From positions 38,627 through 49,184 of the forward strand of contig PBHZ01000007.1 in NCBI GenBank assembly GCA_002719615.1: a stretch of DNA of 10,558 nt. The letters run 5' to 3'. The stretch comes from Methanobacteriota archaeon. Its GTDB lineage: Archaea > Thermoplasmatota > Poseidoniia > Poseidoniales > Thalassarchaeaceae. Position 1 is the stretch's first letter; every line of letters begins with the position of its first letter. This document shows, one piece after another, positions 1-7,259 of this stretch. A program made the position numbers and the translations under genes. A model generated the notes under the pieces. The model ran no database searches. It saw only the letters and a list, made by a program, of their open reading frames with translations, and was not told the origin of the DNA.

Positions 1-944
1 TGAGAAAAATTATATTCACTGGGATTTAATTGAAACCATGCATTCTGTATAGTATCTACTAATTGATTATTCTTTTTAATTGTCCATTCCAAAATTGGAT
101 TTTCAAGTACACTATCCTCGCAAAAACTAGTAAAAGTAGTAGAGCCATTCAATGAAATAAATGATGAGGAAAAGGGATATCGAGAAGCAGATAGAGATGG
201 AGGAAAGTTTTCTCCGATTGTGATTCGGATATCAGAAGCTACAGGAGATTCACTTCGATTGATAACAAAAATATTTGGCTCACCATTAATTATCTCAGAC
301 ATCGCGCTGTATCTAAATTCCCATTTTTCTGGAAGTAATATTTGTAAAGGTATTTCTTCTATTAATGCGCCTTCTCTGGGCAAATCAATAATTCTGGTTA
401 TCCTATTATCGGTTAAACCAATTAAATCGGCTGATTCAGACCATCCCCAAGAATCTGTAGAATTATTAACTAGGCCAACCATGGGTGGATTGATTATTAC
501 TTCATTTTCAATTGCAGTTAGCGGACTATAATCAAATGAGCAACAGCCCGCTAGAAAGGAGTTATTCCATTCTCTGGAAGAAATTATTAATTCACTAAAA
601 TTATTGATTTCACTGGAACTTATAACTCCATCATTATTGCCCATATATTGATCAATTTGTTTCCTTAATCCTATTGTTTGATTAGGTAGAAGATCTGTAC
701 CATATGATTCTAGAATTGAAACCTCAGAAAACCAAGATGCGTTGAATTCTGAATTTATGACAATTGGACCTGTAATATTTAGAAATGCGTTACCTGTGAT
801 ATTTTTTTCGAATGATATTTCAGAAGATTCGAATGGATACTCAAAATTTGAATAATCTAATTTGACATCATTTATACAAGGCACAGAAATAGAAATAATA
901 ATCATAAAAGTAAATAGTGAACTAATAGCAGCATATTTTCCCAT
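1..944 (-). CDS. Exported, Asn-rich protein with EF-hand-like loop (3' end outside window)
   Basis: Reading leftward from ATG 942-944 the frame stays open for 314 codons to the window edge, so the C-terminus is missing. Residues 4-22 form a hydrophobic export signal after MGK, with Cys23 at its end; the preceding Ser-Val-Pro is not a good lipobox. The mature part is soluble and beta-like in composition, with 11 N-X-S/T sequons (for example N48, N56, N68, N88, N160, N229, N266) and a CysCys pair at 134-135. Residues 101-112 resemble an EF-hand loop (N103, D105, G106, I108, E112) but position 1 is Met instead of Asp. The stretch from about 246 may begin an Ig- or PKD-like domain; this is a guess. 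It starts 12 bases after the sugar kinase stop, so it is probably co-transcribed with it, without a clear Shine-Dalgarno site. Family not recognised. Localisation outside the membrane is inferred from the signal. Confidence 0.8.
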   Translation of the reverse strand, partial: MGKYAAISSLFTFMIIISISVPCINDVKLDYSNFEYPFESSEISFEKNITGNAFLNITGPIVINSEFNASWFSEVSILESYGTDLLPNQTIGLRKQIDQYMGNNDGVISSSEINNFSELIISSREWNNSFLAGCCSFDYSPLTAIENEVIINPPMVGLVNNSTDSWGWSESADLIGLTDNRITRIIDLPREGALIEEIPLQILLPEKWEFRYSAMSEIINGEPNIFVINRSESPVASDIRITIGENFPPSLSASRYPFSSSFISLNGSTTFTSFCEDSVLENPILEWTIKKNNQLVDTIQNAWFQLNPSEYNFS

Positions 945-956
945 ATTAAAAACCCG

Positions 957-1937
957 TTAAATAGCGTTATAAATTATCTGTGAACCATAGGAATCTAATT
1001 TTAAAGGCAAAATTTTGTATTCTTTGCCAAAATTTAATAATAGTTTCTCTCTAAATTCAGGTGAACCGTGTACAAGAAAAAAGCCCCCTCCTCCTGCTCC
1101 AAGAAGTTTTGCTCCATTTGCCCCTAAATCCAATAAACTATTATAAATTATATCTAATTCATCATTACTCACGCTTTGAGAAAGTTGTCTTTTTAATTCC
1201 CAAGTTTTTGCAAGTAATCTTCCTAATTCTTCTAATTCACCATTCTCTAGCATATTTATTGAAGAAAATGCTTGATTCCTTATCAAACGTAATCTGTTAA
1301 ATTTGGTTTCTAAACTGTCACTTTTTTCGGAGAGAATCTTACTTGCACTTCTAGATAAGCCAGTGAAAACAAGTGAAAATTCTGTCTCCATTCTCTTAAT
1401 AATATTTTTATTTATTTTTAAAGGTATTACTTCTACTCTATCGGCAGTGAATACTATGGAATTAATGCCTCCAAAAGCTGCAGCATATTGATCTTGCCTT
1501 CCAATTGGCTGATTCAAAATTTCAATTTCAATCATACATGCTTCTTCAGCTAATTGTTTTGGAGAAGCATGATGACCAGCAAAGGCATGTAATGCGTTCA
1601 ATAATCCCACTGTAACAGAGGAAGATGAGCCTAGTCCTGTCCCTCGAGAGGGAATATCAGCTATTGTAGTAATTTCTACACCTGCTGTAATTCCTGTTAT
1701 GCGCATTGCCTCACGGACAAGTTCATGTTCTAAATCTTCGAAATTATCGACTAATTCCATCTTAGAATAAGAAACACGTACCCTATCATCAAATCTTTTA
1801 TTCACAGTAATGTGTATGTAGCTTTGAAGAGTTGTAGATACAACCATTCCACCTTCTTCCTCAGCGTGAGAAAAGTAGTCTATATCTGTCCCTCCTCCAC
1901 AAAAAGACGCACGAAGCGGAGTTCGACTGATTATCAT
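957..1937 (-). CDS. hddA: GHMP-family sugar kinase, D-glycero-D-manno-heptose 7-phosphate kinase (HddA) type
   Basis: A complete 326-residue GHMP kinase. Seen in the sequence: N-terminal RTPLR followed by an FxGGGTD motif, the ATP-binding PSRGTGLGSSSS loop at about 96-107, the IGRQDQY segment at about 145-151, and the third GHMP motif LLGAGGGGFF near 278-287. The early FCGGGTD and the GRQDQY block match the HddA branch (ATP-dependent 1-phosphorylation of heptose 7-phosphate, a step toward GDP-heptose for surface glycans) and not mevalonate kinase or galactokinase, whose GEH-type N-termini are absent. Substrate remains unproven: no isomerase, phosphatase or nucleotidyltransferase partner is in view. 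I chose ATG 1935-1937 because family members begin MIISRTPLR-like; an in-frame TTG at 1946 would add three residues. The gene is divergent from pyrB and leads into the exported-protein gene 12 bases downstream. Confidence 0.88.
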   Translation of the reverse strand: MIISRTPLRASFCGGGTDIDYFSHAEEEGGMVVSTTLQSYIHITVNKRFDDRVRVSYSKMELVDNFEDLEHELVREAMRITGITAGVEITTIADIPSRGTGLGSSSSVTVGLLNALHAFAGHHASPKQLAEEACMIEIEILNQPIGRQDQYAAAFGGINSIVFTADRVEVIPLKINKNIIKRMETEFSLVFTGLSRSASKILSEKSDSLETKFNRLRLIRNQAFSSINMLENGELEELGRLLAKTWELKRQLSQSVSNDELDIIYNSLLDLGANGAKLLGAGGGGFFLVHGSPEFREKLLLNFGKEYKILPLKLDSYGSQIIYNAI

Positions 1938-2055
1938 CAATAACAATGCGGAAGACTATCGGACATCAAGACATCGGTTTTTTTATGAAGTTAGAATTGG
2001 TTTGGTAGTAAGACATATGGAGTGTCCCCCCTCAGAGGCATAAAGAGAGAGTACT
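1938..2055. promoter_or_regulatory. Divergent promoter region between hddA-like gene and pyrB
   Basis: This 118-base spacer must hold promoters for both directions. On the minus strand an A-rich CATAAAAAAA element (about 1978-1987) is the best TATA candidate for the kinase, leaving a 5' leader of roughly 20 bases. Between it and the start lies a direct repeat of GACATC (1962-1967 and 1970-1975). Toward pyrB there is a run of six C within GTGTCCCCCC, then the short dyad CCTC-A-GAGG just before the purine-rich AAAGAGAGAG that precedes the pyrB ATG. I could not fix a convincing TATA box for pyrB; ACATATGG near 2003-2010 is possible. No RNA gene was recognised. Confidence 0.45.
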
Positions 2056-2985
2056 ATGGGCGACCTTATAACGATGGATGACCTTACAAATGAGGAAATT
2101 ATTACACTATTAGATAATGCAAAAAAGATGCTGCCTGCTGCTAAAGGAGATGTTTATTTGCCCTTATTACAAGGTAAAGTGTTGGCAAATATGTTTTTTG
2201 AAAACTCCACCAGGACAAGGATGTCTTTTGAAACTGCAATGAAAAGATTGGGGGGAGAAGTATTGAATTTTACTTCCGCTGGTTCATCCGTAGCAAAAGG
2301 TGAAACCTTGTATGATACCATGCAGATGGTAGATGGCTATTCAGATGTGGCTGTTATAAGACATCCTCGCCAGGGGGCTGCACAGTATAGTGCAGATGCT
2401 GTGAATATACCTATTTTGAATGCTGGAGATGGTGCAGGCAATCATCCTACCCAAACACTGCTAGATCTATTTACCATCAGAGAATCGCATAATAAATTTA
2501 AAGATTTGAATGTTGTTCTTGTAGGTGACTTGAGATATGGTAGGACTGCACATAGTCTCTCGCATGCATTAGCACGATTTAATGTCAATTTGACTTTAGT
2601 ATCTCCCGATTCATTAAAAATGCCAAAAGAAATTGTTGATGATTTACTCTCATTGGGTTGTAATGTAACTGAAACTGATAATCTCTATGAAAATATCAAA
2701 GAATCGGATGTAATTTATATGACTAGAATTCAGAAAGAAAGGTTCCCAGATGAAGATGAATATGCCAAAGTTTCGGGAATCTATAAACTCTCAAAAATTG
2801 ATTTAGTTGGATCAAAAGAAAATATGATAATTATGCATCCACTTCCGAGAGTAAATGAAATACATCCTTCAGTAGATTCTACTAAACATGCAAGGTATTT
2901 CGAGCAAGCATTTAATGGCATACCGACAAGAATGGCTTTACTATGTAAAAGTCTAGGGATTGATATTGACAAAGAGGTGGCTTAA
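2056..2985 (+). CDS. pyrB: Aspartate carbamoyltransferase catalytic chain
   Basis: Catalyses carbamoyl phosphate plus aspartate to N-carbamoyl-aspartate, the first committed step of pyrimidine synthesis, in the cytoplasm. At 309 residues it has normal family length and every expected active-site block: the carbamoyl phosphate motif STRTR at 51-55, the mobile-loop Lys81 in SSVAKGET, RHPRQG at 102-107, HPTQ at 130-133, GDLRYGRT at 157-164, the aspartate-domain RIQKERF at 224-230 and HPLPR at 261-265. The ATG at 2056 is preferred over Met7 because DLITMDDL aligns with the family's first strand; the only ribosome-site candidate is the purine run AAAGAGAGAG. The gene abuts pyrI, whose product should assemble with it into the allosteric holoenzyme. 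Nothing looks degenerate. Confidence 0.97.
   Translation: MGDLITMDDLTNEEIITLLDNAKKMLPAAKGDVYLPLLQGKVLANMFFENSTRTRMSFETAMKRLGGEVLNFTSAGSSVAKGETLYDTMQMVDGYSDVAVIRHPRQGAAQYSADAVNIPILNAGDGAGNHPTQTLLDLFTIRESHNKFKDLNVVLVGDLRYGRTAHSLSHALARFNVNLTLVSPDSLKMPKEIVDDLLSLGCNVTETDNLYENIKESDVIYMTRIQKERFPDEDEYAKVSGIYKLSKIDLVGSKENMIIMHPLPRVNEIHPSVDSTKHARYFEQAFNGIPTRMALLCKSLGIDIDKEVA
2974..2980 (+). promoter_or_regulatory. Shine-Dalgarno site for pyrI inside the end of pyrB
   Basis: GAGGTGG lies within the last codons of pyrB, 5 bases before the pyrI ATG at 2986. The pyrB stop TAA (2983-2985) directly touches that ATG. The arrangement points to translational coupling, which would help keep catalytic and regulatory chains in balance (inference). 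Confidence 0.75.
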
Positions 2986-3459
2986 ATGAAAGATGCTGAA
3001 ATGAGAAGAGTTACGGCAATATGTAATGGGACAGTAATAGATCATATACCAGGAGGTAAATCATTACAAGTACTAAGAATGCTGAAACTTGATTCTGGAA
3101 GATCAAATCCCATTTCATTAGTCATGAATGTTCCAAGTGATAAGTTAGGACGTAAAGATGTTTTAAAAATTGAAGATAGGGAATTAATACAAGAAGAATT
3201 AGATAGATTGGCGATTATAGCTTCAGAAGCATCAATAGCGATAATTAGAAATTATAGCGTTGCAGAAAAAAGAAAAATCATCTTGAGTGATGAATTAGTA
3301 AATATAATAAAATGTTCTTTTTCAAATTGTATTACTCAAAACGAAAGAGAGCCGTTGCCCAATAAGATGGTAGTTGTAAATAAAAATCCAGTTGAGATTC
3401 GATGTTTTTATTGTGGAAAGATTCAAGATAATTCAGAAATTACTGAACACATAATTTAG
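2986..3459 (+). CDS. pyrI: Aspartate carbamoyltransferase regulatory chain
   Basis: The 157-residue regulatory subunit of aspartate carbamoyltransferase. It carries the N-terminal effector-binding (nucleotide) domain, opening with the typical NGTVIDHIPGGKS at about 14-26, and the C-terminal zinc domain that contacts PyrB. The four zinc-ligand cysteines are all present: C110 and C115 (CxxxxC), then C140 and C143 (CxxC). It follows pyrB without a gap and has its own strong Shine-Dalgarno site. Start at 2986 fits that site's spacing; Met6 at 3001 is a less likely alternative, although the conserved family sequence begins just after it. The presence of an intact PyrI predicts an allosterically controlled enzyme instead of an unregulated catalytic trimer. 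The stop lies 5 bases from the stop of the opposing tRNA-thiolase gene. Confidence 0.97.
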   Translation: MKDAEMRRVTAICNGTVIDHIPGGKSLQVLRMLKLDSGRSNPISLVMNVPSDKLGRKDVLKIEDRELIQEELDRLAIIASEASIAIIRNYSVAEKRKIILSDELVNIIKCSFSNCITQNEREPLPNKMVVVNKNPVEIRCFYCGKIQDNSEITEHII

Positions 3460-3464
3460 TAATA

Positions 3465-4460
3465 TCATACTTCGGAAAGCCATTTTTTCATGGTACATGC
3501 TTGGCATATTTCTCTACTTGTTACTTCATTACATAATGAGCAATTCTTAATTTTTGGAGATTCTTTTTTTCCCTCTCTGTACAATCTCCTAATTTCTTCG
3601 AGAGAGTGTAAAAGTCCATGCCTTGCACCCGGGGTTTGTTGTTCGAGATTTGCAATAACGCCTCTGCTTAATTGTCTCATAGCCCCTGGGGCATGTGGAC
3701 AATCTCCATGAAAAAAAGGAAGATGAGAAATTACTGCATGGGCATGAATCTCTTGTTCGGGAATCCACCTTAGAGGAACTATTCTTGGTGCTAATCCATC
3801 TAAAGGGGAGCTTGTATGAGGTGCTAATCTAATTGATCTTTCAATCTCTCCCTTTTGTAGATTCATTAAAATAGATTGAGCCATATCATCCAGATTGTGC
3901 CCCAAAGCCACCACATCGGCATTAGTTTTTTGTGCTAGTGCATTCAAGCCCTGCCTCCTAAAAACGCCACAAAAGGAGCAAGGCATCATACCATTTGCTT
4001 CATCATGTAAATCGCCAATTTTAGGCATTTTTGAAACTACTGAGTCCATCCTTTCGTAGCCTAATTCGGGATAGTTGATAGTTTCGAAACGTATACCTAA
4101 ATCTTTTGCTAAATTCATAGCACAATCCATTGAAGGTTTTCTGTAACCTTTTATTCCTTCATCGACACAACCAGCAATTATTTCTATATCTCTTCTTTTA
4201 CCTATTATATCAAAAATCATTGAAAGTAATACTGCAGAGTCTTTTCCACCAGAAACGGCCACTAACAATCTGAAAGGAGAGCCATCCTCGTGACGTGCAT
4301 TTTTAGGTAAAATTAATTGTTTTCTTAATTCTTTAGCAACTCTTCTTCTAATAGAATCTGATAAACATTTTCCACACAAATGTTGCCCACTATATACTTG
4401 ATGAAGAATTGATTGTGAAGGACATTTACTGCACTTCTTAATTGATATAGCCGCGCACAT
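3465..4460 (-). CDS. ncsA: tRNA 2-thiouridine synthetase, NcsA/Ncs6-TtuA family
   Basis: Adenylates a tRNA uridine C2 and replaces the oxygen with sulfur, probably delivered by a ubiquitin-like carrier. The 331-residue protein shows the full architecture: an N-terminal zinc finger (C10, C13, C29, C32), the PP-loop SGGKDS at 70-75, the PCSFCG motif with C161 and C164, GHNLDD at 187-192, the third catalytic or Fe-S ligand C254 in GDCP, and a C-terminal zinc finger (C307, C310, C319, C322). In characterised TtuA the CxxC pair plus the later Cys hold a [4Fe-4S] cluster; all three are kept here. Whether the target is U34 (NcsA/Ncs6) or U54 (TtuA) cannot be decided from sequence alone; a presumed mesophile favours U34. 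The gene converges on pyrI and has its promoter in the spacer before 4461. Confidence 0.92.
   Translation of the reverse strand: MCAAISIKKCSKCPSQSILHQVYSGQHLCGKCLSDSIRRRVAKELRKQLILPKNARHEDGSPFRLLVAVSGGKDSAVLLSMIFDIIGKRRDIEIIAGCVDEGIKGYRKPSMDCAMNLAKDLGIRFETINYPELGYERMDSVVSKMPKIGDLHDEANGMMPCSFCGVFRRQGLNALAQKTNADVVALGHNLDDMAQSILMNLQKGEIERSIRLAPHTSSPLDGLAPRIVPLRWIPEQEIHAHAVISHLPFFHGDCPHAPGAMRQLSRGVIANLEQQTPGARHGLLHSLEEIRRLYREGKKESPKIKNCSLCNEVTSREICQACTMKKWLSEV
3483..3488 (+). terminator. Possible T-run terminator for pyrBI
   Basis: A run of six T on the plus strand begins 23 bases after the pyrI stop, inside the 3' end of the opposing gene. Archaeal RNA polymerase often terminates at oligo-T without a hairpin. 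A longer T-run follows near 3564-3570 and could act as backup. Assignment is by position and composition only. Confidence 0.35.
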
Positions 4461-4474
4461 ATCGTTTGCTCGAA

Positions 4475-4490
4475 GGTTTTTGTATTGAAA
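4475..4490 (-). promoter_or_regulatory. TATA-like promoter of the tRNA thiolase gene
   Basis: On the minus strand the sequence TTTCAATACAAAAACC ends 14 bases before the ATG at 4460, putting the A/T core roughly 20-25 bases upstream of the start codon. No Shine-Dalgarno site is seen, so the mRNA may be leaderless or nearly so. Position and composition are the only evidence. Confidence 0.4.
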
Positions 4491-4498
4491 CCATTCTC

Positions 4499-4505
4499 AA
4501 AAAAA
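4499..4505 (-). terminator. Possible T-run terminator before the thiolase promoter
   Basis: Seven consecutive A on the plus strand read as T7 on the minus strand. It lies just upstream of the thiolase TATA-like element and downstream of the minus-strand membrane operon ending at 4803, a sensible place to stop read-through into the thiolase gene. It would imply a roughly 300-base 3' extension antisense to the small membrane gene. Confidence 0.28.
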
Positions 4506-4577
4506 TGTAATTTTGTGCGATGGATTGATGACTGTAAATGCAATCTCGATAATGTGGAAGAAGCTGATGCATTGCCC

Positions 4578-4802
4578 ATGAGGAAAACAGAAGAAGGGAT
4601 ATTATCTACTCCTTGGATTGATAGATTTTGTCTTATAATCTCTATTTTATTGGCATATTTTTCTTCGCCTTTGATGTCAAATTATGTTGAAGAATATTTA
4701 GGATATAATTCTGATTTTTTTTCTTTGATTTTTTTATTATTGTTATCCCCATTCATTGGTGACTTTGTTTCTAGAGGAATAACAAATTATATCCATAAAT
4801 AA
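4578..4802 (+). CDS. Small two-helix membrane protein, family unknown
   Basis: A 74-residue frame from ATG 4578 with two hydrophobic helices, about 16-31 (FCLIISILLAYF core) and about 46-60 (FFSLIFLLLLSPFIG core), joined by an acidic loop containing VEEYLGY, and a short basic end. The frame continues open upstream: in-frame GTG at 4515 and TTG at 4485 would give 95 or 105 residues, and the extra part (acidic, NLDNVEEADALP) looks compatible with coding. I favour ATG because the TTG lies in the thiolase promoter. Support for a real gene: it fills the space between the thiolase promoter and the opposing membrane-protein gene, and its TAA (4800-4802) directly meets that gene's stop (4803-4805). 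No known family recognised; no ribosome site is obvious. Confidence 0.6.
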   Translation: MRKTEEGILSTPWIDRFCLIISILLAYFSSPLMSNYVEEYLGYNSDFFSLIFLLLLSPFIGDFVSRGITNYIHK

Positions 4803-5981
4803 TTAGGAACGTAAATTATTAATGTTCATTTCTATATACCCAAAGATTCTTTGCCATGGTATTATGTATCTCATTCCAGCGACAACTAACATGAATAAAC
4901 TAGCAGAGATTACCTTACCGTAAGTCATCTGTAATTCCAATGACTCTTGTACTTGTCCAGACCATTGTGAGCCTTGCATAATTCCCACAAAAGAAACCAA
5001 TAAATCATCAAACTGTAATGCTAACATAGTTGTAAAAGAGGTTAGAGAAATTATTACTACTAAGTGAATAAGATTTGAATTTACAACATTATTGAATTGT
5101 TTGATATATTCAATATCATTCTTAGATCCCTCTGGTAGTGACATAGCATATTCAAGATGAGTAATTGCAGCTAAACCTGATTCAAGAAAAATTAGAAGTA
5201 ATATTGAAATTAGTAATAAATCAAAACCTAATGGCGAAATAAGTCCACCAAACATACTTGATTTTCCAATTTGAGAAGGAAGAGCCAATAATCCTAAGTC
5301 AAATGCTCCTGAGATTTCTTCAAATGTAAGTATGGCATGTATTCCTATAACTAATAAAAAATATCCCATTGCCCATGTTATTAATCTACGTGAAAGCCCC
5401 CAAATACCCATTAATCCAGCCAATATTGGGGCAAAAACTACTCCAAGGAAAACTAATTCTAGAAAGAATCCCATGGGAGAAAATAATGCTCCAAAGTGTT
5501 TTAATGGCCATTCTGGTCCATTAAAGGCCATGGAAGATATCCACGTAAATAAAAATGGTATAAATACCCACAGAGCTAATATTATTCCGGCACCTTTTTT
5601 GATGTCATTTTGTAATTTTTCTCCTTTGGTAAGTATATAAGACCAAGATACTGTGCATAATATACATAATAACAAAGGACCTGAAAAAGAAGACAGGCCA
5701 GATTGACCAATACCCAATAAAAAATTAGGAATTAAGGGGTCATGTGTATTACTTAACCAAACAAGACCTCTGGTGTGTTCATAAGCTGGACACCAATATG
5801 CAGATCCTTCGGCGAGCAGAATAAATTCTTCTGTACAAGAACCATACAGGATATTCATTCTTATCATGACAATTAATAGAGATATCGTAGATAGTATTTG
5901 GAATGTTAATATCTGCCATTTTCTTCTTAATAATGGAATATGTAGGGTTTCTCTCGTTTTTTCTTTCTCAACCATATCCAT
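4803..5981 (-). CDS. Polytopic membrane protein (about 8 helices), third gene of the DUF58 operon
   Basis: A 392-residue integral membrane protein I do not recognise. Hydrophobic segments lie at about 24-44, 101-119, 130-150, 168-192, 198-220, 250-270, 303-321 and 354-373. The N-terminus is charged (MDMVEKEKTRE). The first long loop (about 45-100) holds C49 and C64, which could form a disulfide if it faces outward. Loops of note are the acidic ITHLEYAMSLPEG region at 273-285 and the segment 335-353. A strong Shine-Dalgarno site, GGAGGAG, sits between the DUF58 stop and this ATG, so it is expressed with DUF58. In related loci of other prokaryotes DUF58 neighbours include polytopic proteins of the DUF4129, SpoIIM or RDD types; I see no motif linking this one to them. 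A role as membrane partner of the DUF58 protein is inference from position. Confidence 0.85.
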   Translation of the reverse strand: MDMVEKEKTRETLHIPLLRRKWQILTFQILSTISLLIVMIRMNILYGSCTEEFILLAEGSAYWCPAYEHTRGLVWLSNTHDPLIPNFLLGIGQSGLSSFSGPLLLCILCTVSWSYILTKGEKLQNDIKKGAGIILALWVFIPFLFTWISSMAFNGPEWPLKHFGALFSPMGFFLELVFLGVVFAPILAGLMGIWGLSRRLITWAMGYFLLVIGIHAILTFEEISGAFDLGLLALPSQIGKSSMFGGLISPLGFDLLLISILLLIFLESGLAAITHLEYAMSLPEGSKNDIEYIKQFNNVVNSNLIHLVVIISLTSFTTMLALQFDDLLVSFVGIMQGSQWSGQVQESLELQMTYGKVISASLFMLVVAGMRYIIPWQRIFGYIEMNINNLRS

Positions 5982-5987
5982 AATTAA

Positions 5988-5994
5988 ACTCCTC
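5988..5994 (-). promoter_or_regulatory. Shine-Dalgarno site of the polytopic membrane protein
   Basis: On the minus strand GGAGGAG follows the DUF58 stop codon TAG (5996-5998) almost immediately and lies about 6-7 bases before the ATG at 5981. It is the strongest ribosome site in the window, fixes the start and supports translational coupling with DUF58. Confidence 0.8.
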
Positions 5995-5995
5995 C

Positions 5996-7249
5996 CTAAG
6001 AACCTTTGACTTGCATTAAAGCCTGTGACAATTCAACATCTGGCATCCAATCTATCACTTTGGCACCGTAACCTGAAATAGCTGTCAATCTATTTTGTCT
6101 TTCAAGTTTTAAAACTTCATACGAAAGTCTAGGTATCCTACTAACTAGTCTTTCAAGATCAATACTACTGGGAGATAAAACGATTACTTCATGGCCTCTT
6201 CCGGCTAAACTACGGATTGCAGGAAGTGTTGTACCATCTCCTTCTAGACTACTAATAATGAATATAGGAGAACCTCGGCTAATTCTCGATGTTAAAGCAT
6301 TTGTAACTGCCTGTAGAGGCATAGAACCAGATGCTGAAACGGATGCTAGATTGCTTAATATCTTGAAATTTTGTTTGTCACCAGTTTCTGGGCCTAAATA
6401 ATCCATCTTACTTCCATATGTCACTAGAGCTACAGAATCTCTGCGTTTTAGAAAATGGCTTGCTACCGAAGCAGCGGCAATAGTTCCCATTTCTAGTGAA
6501 TTTTTTAATACTGTTCCAATTCTAGAAACATCCCTAATGTCAAGAAATATGAAAACATCAGTTACTGCATCCCTTGTTTTTTCATTGACCATTAATTCAC
6601 CAGTCCTTGCAAATGCTTTCCAATTTATGGAACGGAAAGAATCTCCGGGTATATACTCTCTAAGAGAGTAAAATTCCATACCAGGGCCTGGTGTTTTCAA
6701 TGTGGTCGCTCCAGTGTACATATTAGGTACATCTGATTTTAATAGGGCTTCTTCAATATCCCTAACCTGAGGAAAAACTGTTACATCAGATCTAGAATCT
6801 ATTTTCGATTCATTAACAAAAAGATTGAATACATTCCTATATCGTACAGAGACAGGACCAATTGTGTAATATCCCCTAAGCGGGCAACGAACAAAATAGC
6901 TTATTTTTGTGCTCTGTCCTGGGCCTAAATTAATTTTCATTTTATTTATTCCAAAATGTAATTTCATTTCATGGGGGACATTATCAAAAATTTCAATTTG
7001 CTGTGTCCGTTTGTATGACTTATTAGTGATGGTCAAATCAACCATTATTTTATCTCCTTTGTAGACATTATATGCCGATAGTTCTCTACTAATTTCTAGT
7101 TCAGAATGACCATCAACCCAACCATTGATTGACAAAAAGGCTATGAATGTTAAACCTATAATTATAAATTGGAAATTAGAAATCATCATTCCTATTAGAA
7201 TCAAACTGACCCCGCTTGCCAGCAATATAGTGCCTTTTCTTGTCCACAT
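5996..7249 (-). CDS. DUF58 domain protein, membrane-anchored, vWA-like
   Basis: A 417-residue protein with two N-terminal membrane helices (about 7-23 and 27-42) in a hairpin, a beta-sandwich-like region (about 50-140, with ITNKS and GPGQSTKISYFVRCPLRGYYTIGP features), and the diagnostic DUF58 block at 190-222: GMEFYSLREYIPGD, R206, then INWKAFARTGELMV. After it comes a vWA-like fold beginning FIFLDIRDVS at 233-242; the metal-site DxSxS is not present, with DIRDV in its place. Length is typical. DUF58 proteins usually sit beside a MoxR AAA+ ATPase, thought to act as chaperone, in envelope-related loci; none is in this window. The gene lies 10 bases after the DUF4350-like gene, with GGTGA straddling that junction as ribosome site. 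Molecular function is unknown in archaea. Confidence 0.93.
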   Translation of the reverse strand: MWTRKGTILLASGVSLILIGMMISNFQFIIIGLTFIAFLSINGWVDGHSELEISRELSAYNVYKGDKIMVDLTITNKSYKRTQQIEIFDNVPHEMKLHFGINKMKINLGPGQSTKISYFVRCPLRGYYTIGPVSVRYRNVFNLFVNESKIDSRSDVTVFPQVRDIEEALLKSDVPNMYTGATTLKTPGPGMEFYSLREYIPGDSFRSINWKAFARTGELMVNEKTRDAVTDVFIFLDIRDVSRIGTVLKNSLEMGTIAAASVASHFLKRRDSVALVTYGSKMDYLGPETGDKQNFKILSNLASVSASGSMPLQAVTNALTSRISRGSPIFIISSLEGDGTTLPAIRSLAGRGHEVIVLSPSSIDLERLVSRIPRLSYEVLKLERQNRLTAISGYGAKVIDWMPDVELSQALMQVKGS

Positions 7250-7259
7250 CTTATATCAC

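Noticed and set aside
220..531. Open frame of 103 codons on the plus strand
   Set aside because: It lies opposite the partial exported-protein gene, whose frame is longer, has a signal sequence and fits the operon; the plus frame has no recognisable features.
1061..1491. Two plus-strand frames opposite the kinase
   Set aside because: Both are fully antisense to conserved GHMP kinase sequence and lack their own context.
957..1946. Assignment as mevalonate or phosphomevalonate kinase, or galactokinase
   Set aside because: The N-terminal GEH-type motifs are missing and the FxGGGTD and GRQDQY blocks point to the HddA branch.
1944..1946. TTG start for the sugar kinase
   Set aside because: The ATG nine bases further in gives the family's usual N-terminus, and no ribosome site favours TTG.
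4325..4579. Minus-strand frame of 84 codons overlapping the 5' end of the thiolase
   Set aside because: It overlaps the conserved N-terminal zinc finger of the thiolase in another frame and its peptide resembles no family.
5332..5640. Plus-strand frame of 102 codons
   Set aside because: Antisense shadow of the polytopic membrane gene; the Pro/Asn/Lys-rich peptide is what reversed helix codons produce.
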